A DNA stretch of 48,827 bases from Candidatus Altimarinota bacterium (lineage in GTDB: Bacteria; Patescibacteriota; Gracilibacteria; BD1-5; UBA6164), in NCBI GenBank assembly GCA_002749055.1, contig PDTW01000028.1:1-48827 (forward strand). The letters run 5' to 3'. The notes beneath the pieces were generated by a model, which saw nothing but the letters and a program-made list of their open reading frames with translations, did no database searches and was not told where the DNA came from. The translations under genes and the position numbers were made by a program. Below are positions 48,698-48,827 of the stretch, in pieces. Position 1 is the stretch's first letter. Every line of letters begins with the position of its first letter.

Positions 48698-48827
48698 ATG
48701 GAAAATAAAAAAACTATTATAGCAATTAAAGATTTTATATTAACTGCTGAAAAATCTATAAAGAATGCAAAAACTCTTTTAAAAGACTTAATAGAGGATA
48801 ATAATTTAAATCTTGAACAAGATATTG
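48698..48827 (+). CDS. Start of an unknown gene, cut by the window end (at least 43 aa)
   Basis: MENKKTIIAIKDFILTAEKS then IKNAKTLLKDLIEDNNLNLE QDI: helical, Lys-rich, no TGA yet. Runs off the end of the window, so neither length nor function can be judged. The 81-base gap before it is A/T-rich with no clear structure. Confidence 0.5.
   Translation, partial: MENKKTIIAIKDFILTAEKSIKNAKTLLKDLIEDNNLNLEQDI

Noticed and set aside
1-48827. tRNA, rRNA, tmRNA and CRISPR arrays
   Set aside because: I looked for T-loop-like GTTCGAATC patterns, rRNA blocks and regularly spaced direct repeats and found none; a covariance-model scan would be decisive.

Overview
The window reads as a low-G+C genome fragment from a Candidate Phyla Radiation bacterium of the Gracilibacteria / Absconditabacteria (BD1-5 / SR1) type, in which TGA is read as glycine (translation table 25). 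Sequence evidence: dozens of conserved genes are open only if TGA is Gly, and the TGAs fall on invariant glycines (Walker A of the ComM-like ATPase, the Gly-Gly-Gly-Asp motif of the prepilin peptidase, IF-2 G motifs, S12, S11, TrmD). Every gene I could close ends in TAA or TAG. All coordinates below use that code. Host genes generally lack a Shine-Dalgarno sequence and are closely packed, mostly on the + strand. I saw no tRNA, rRNA or CRISPR array.

Layout. 1-2.2 kb: small unknown genes, a Gly/Thr-rich lipoprotein and a DNA polymerase III delta-prime-like gene. 2.2-7.5 kb: M23 peptidase, smpB, serS, a YvcK/CofD-like gene, trmD and a zinc-ribbon membrane protein. 7.5-10.6 kb (minus): trigger factor, an anchored unknown protein and a KH-R3H (Jag-like) protein. 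10.7-19.2 kb: a long translation/transcription run of infB, a cyclic-nucleotide-binding-fold gene, infA, rpmJ, rpsM, rpsK, rpsD, rpoA, rplQ, rplM, rpsI, rpsL, rpsG and rpmA. 19.2-21.0 kb (minus): a sugar nucleotidyltransferase with a beta-helix, and a GNAT acetyltransferase. 21.0-22.7 kb: sufS and a SufU-like scaffold. 22.8-25.4 kb (minus): rplA, a sigma-region-4/HARE-HTH regulator and a membrane protein.

25.5-28.9 kb holds a pseudopilin operon (pseudopilin with an Asp-rich insert, PilX-like protein) followed by an RluD-type pseudouridine synthase. 28.9-37.0 kb is an accessory block: DUF4178-type proteins at both ends, a DUF350-type membrane protein, an SPFH/virion-core-like protein with a SHOCT tail, SpeD (AdoMet decarboxylase), a membrane-fused SpeE-like aminopropyltransferase, a Bax-inhibitor-1-like protein and several unknowns. 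I read it as one polyamine/membrane-stress-type module. 37.1-43.4 kb: a periplasmic repeat protein with a beta-propeller look, comM, a large single-pass membrane protein and yebC. 46.5-48.8 kb: rplY, a thioredoxin-fold-like protein with a Cys-rich tail, prepilin peptidase and the start of another gene. Pseudopilins, ComM and prepilin peptidase together suggest a type IV pilus / DNA-uptake apparatus.

Two kinds of mobile DNA stand out. First, a small palindromic (MITE-like) repeat with 20-bp ends occurs at 6102, 22669 and 36030, always directly after or inside the 3' end of a gene; at 36030 it supplies the last codons of the host gene. Second, a roughly 3-kb island at 43401-46437 is bracketed by an exact 25-bp direct repeat. 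It contains an ISL3/ISAon1-like insertion sequence with clear terminal repeats and, next to it, a cassette unlike anything else here: a consensus promoter, a perfect AGGAGG, a signal-peptide ORF with five GGN and no TGA glycine codons, about 37% G+C, and a GC-stem terminator. It looks like a gene taken in from a standard-code bacterium by a host with a different genetic code.
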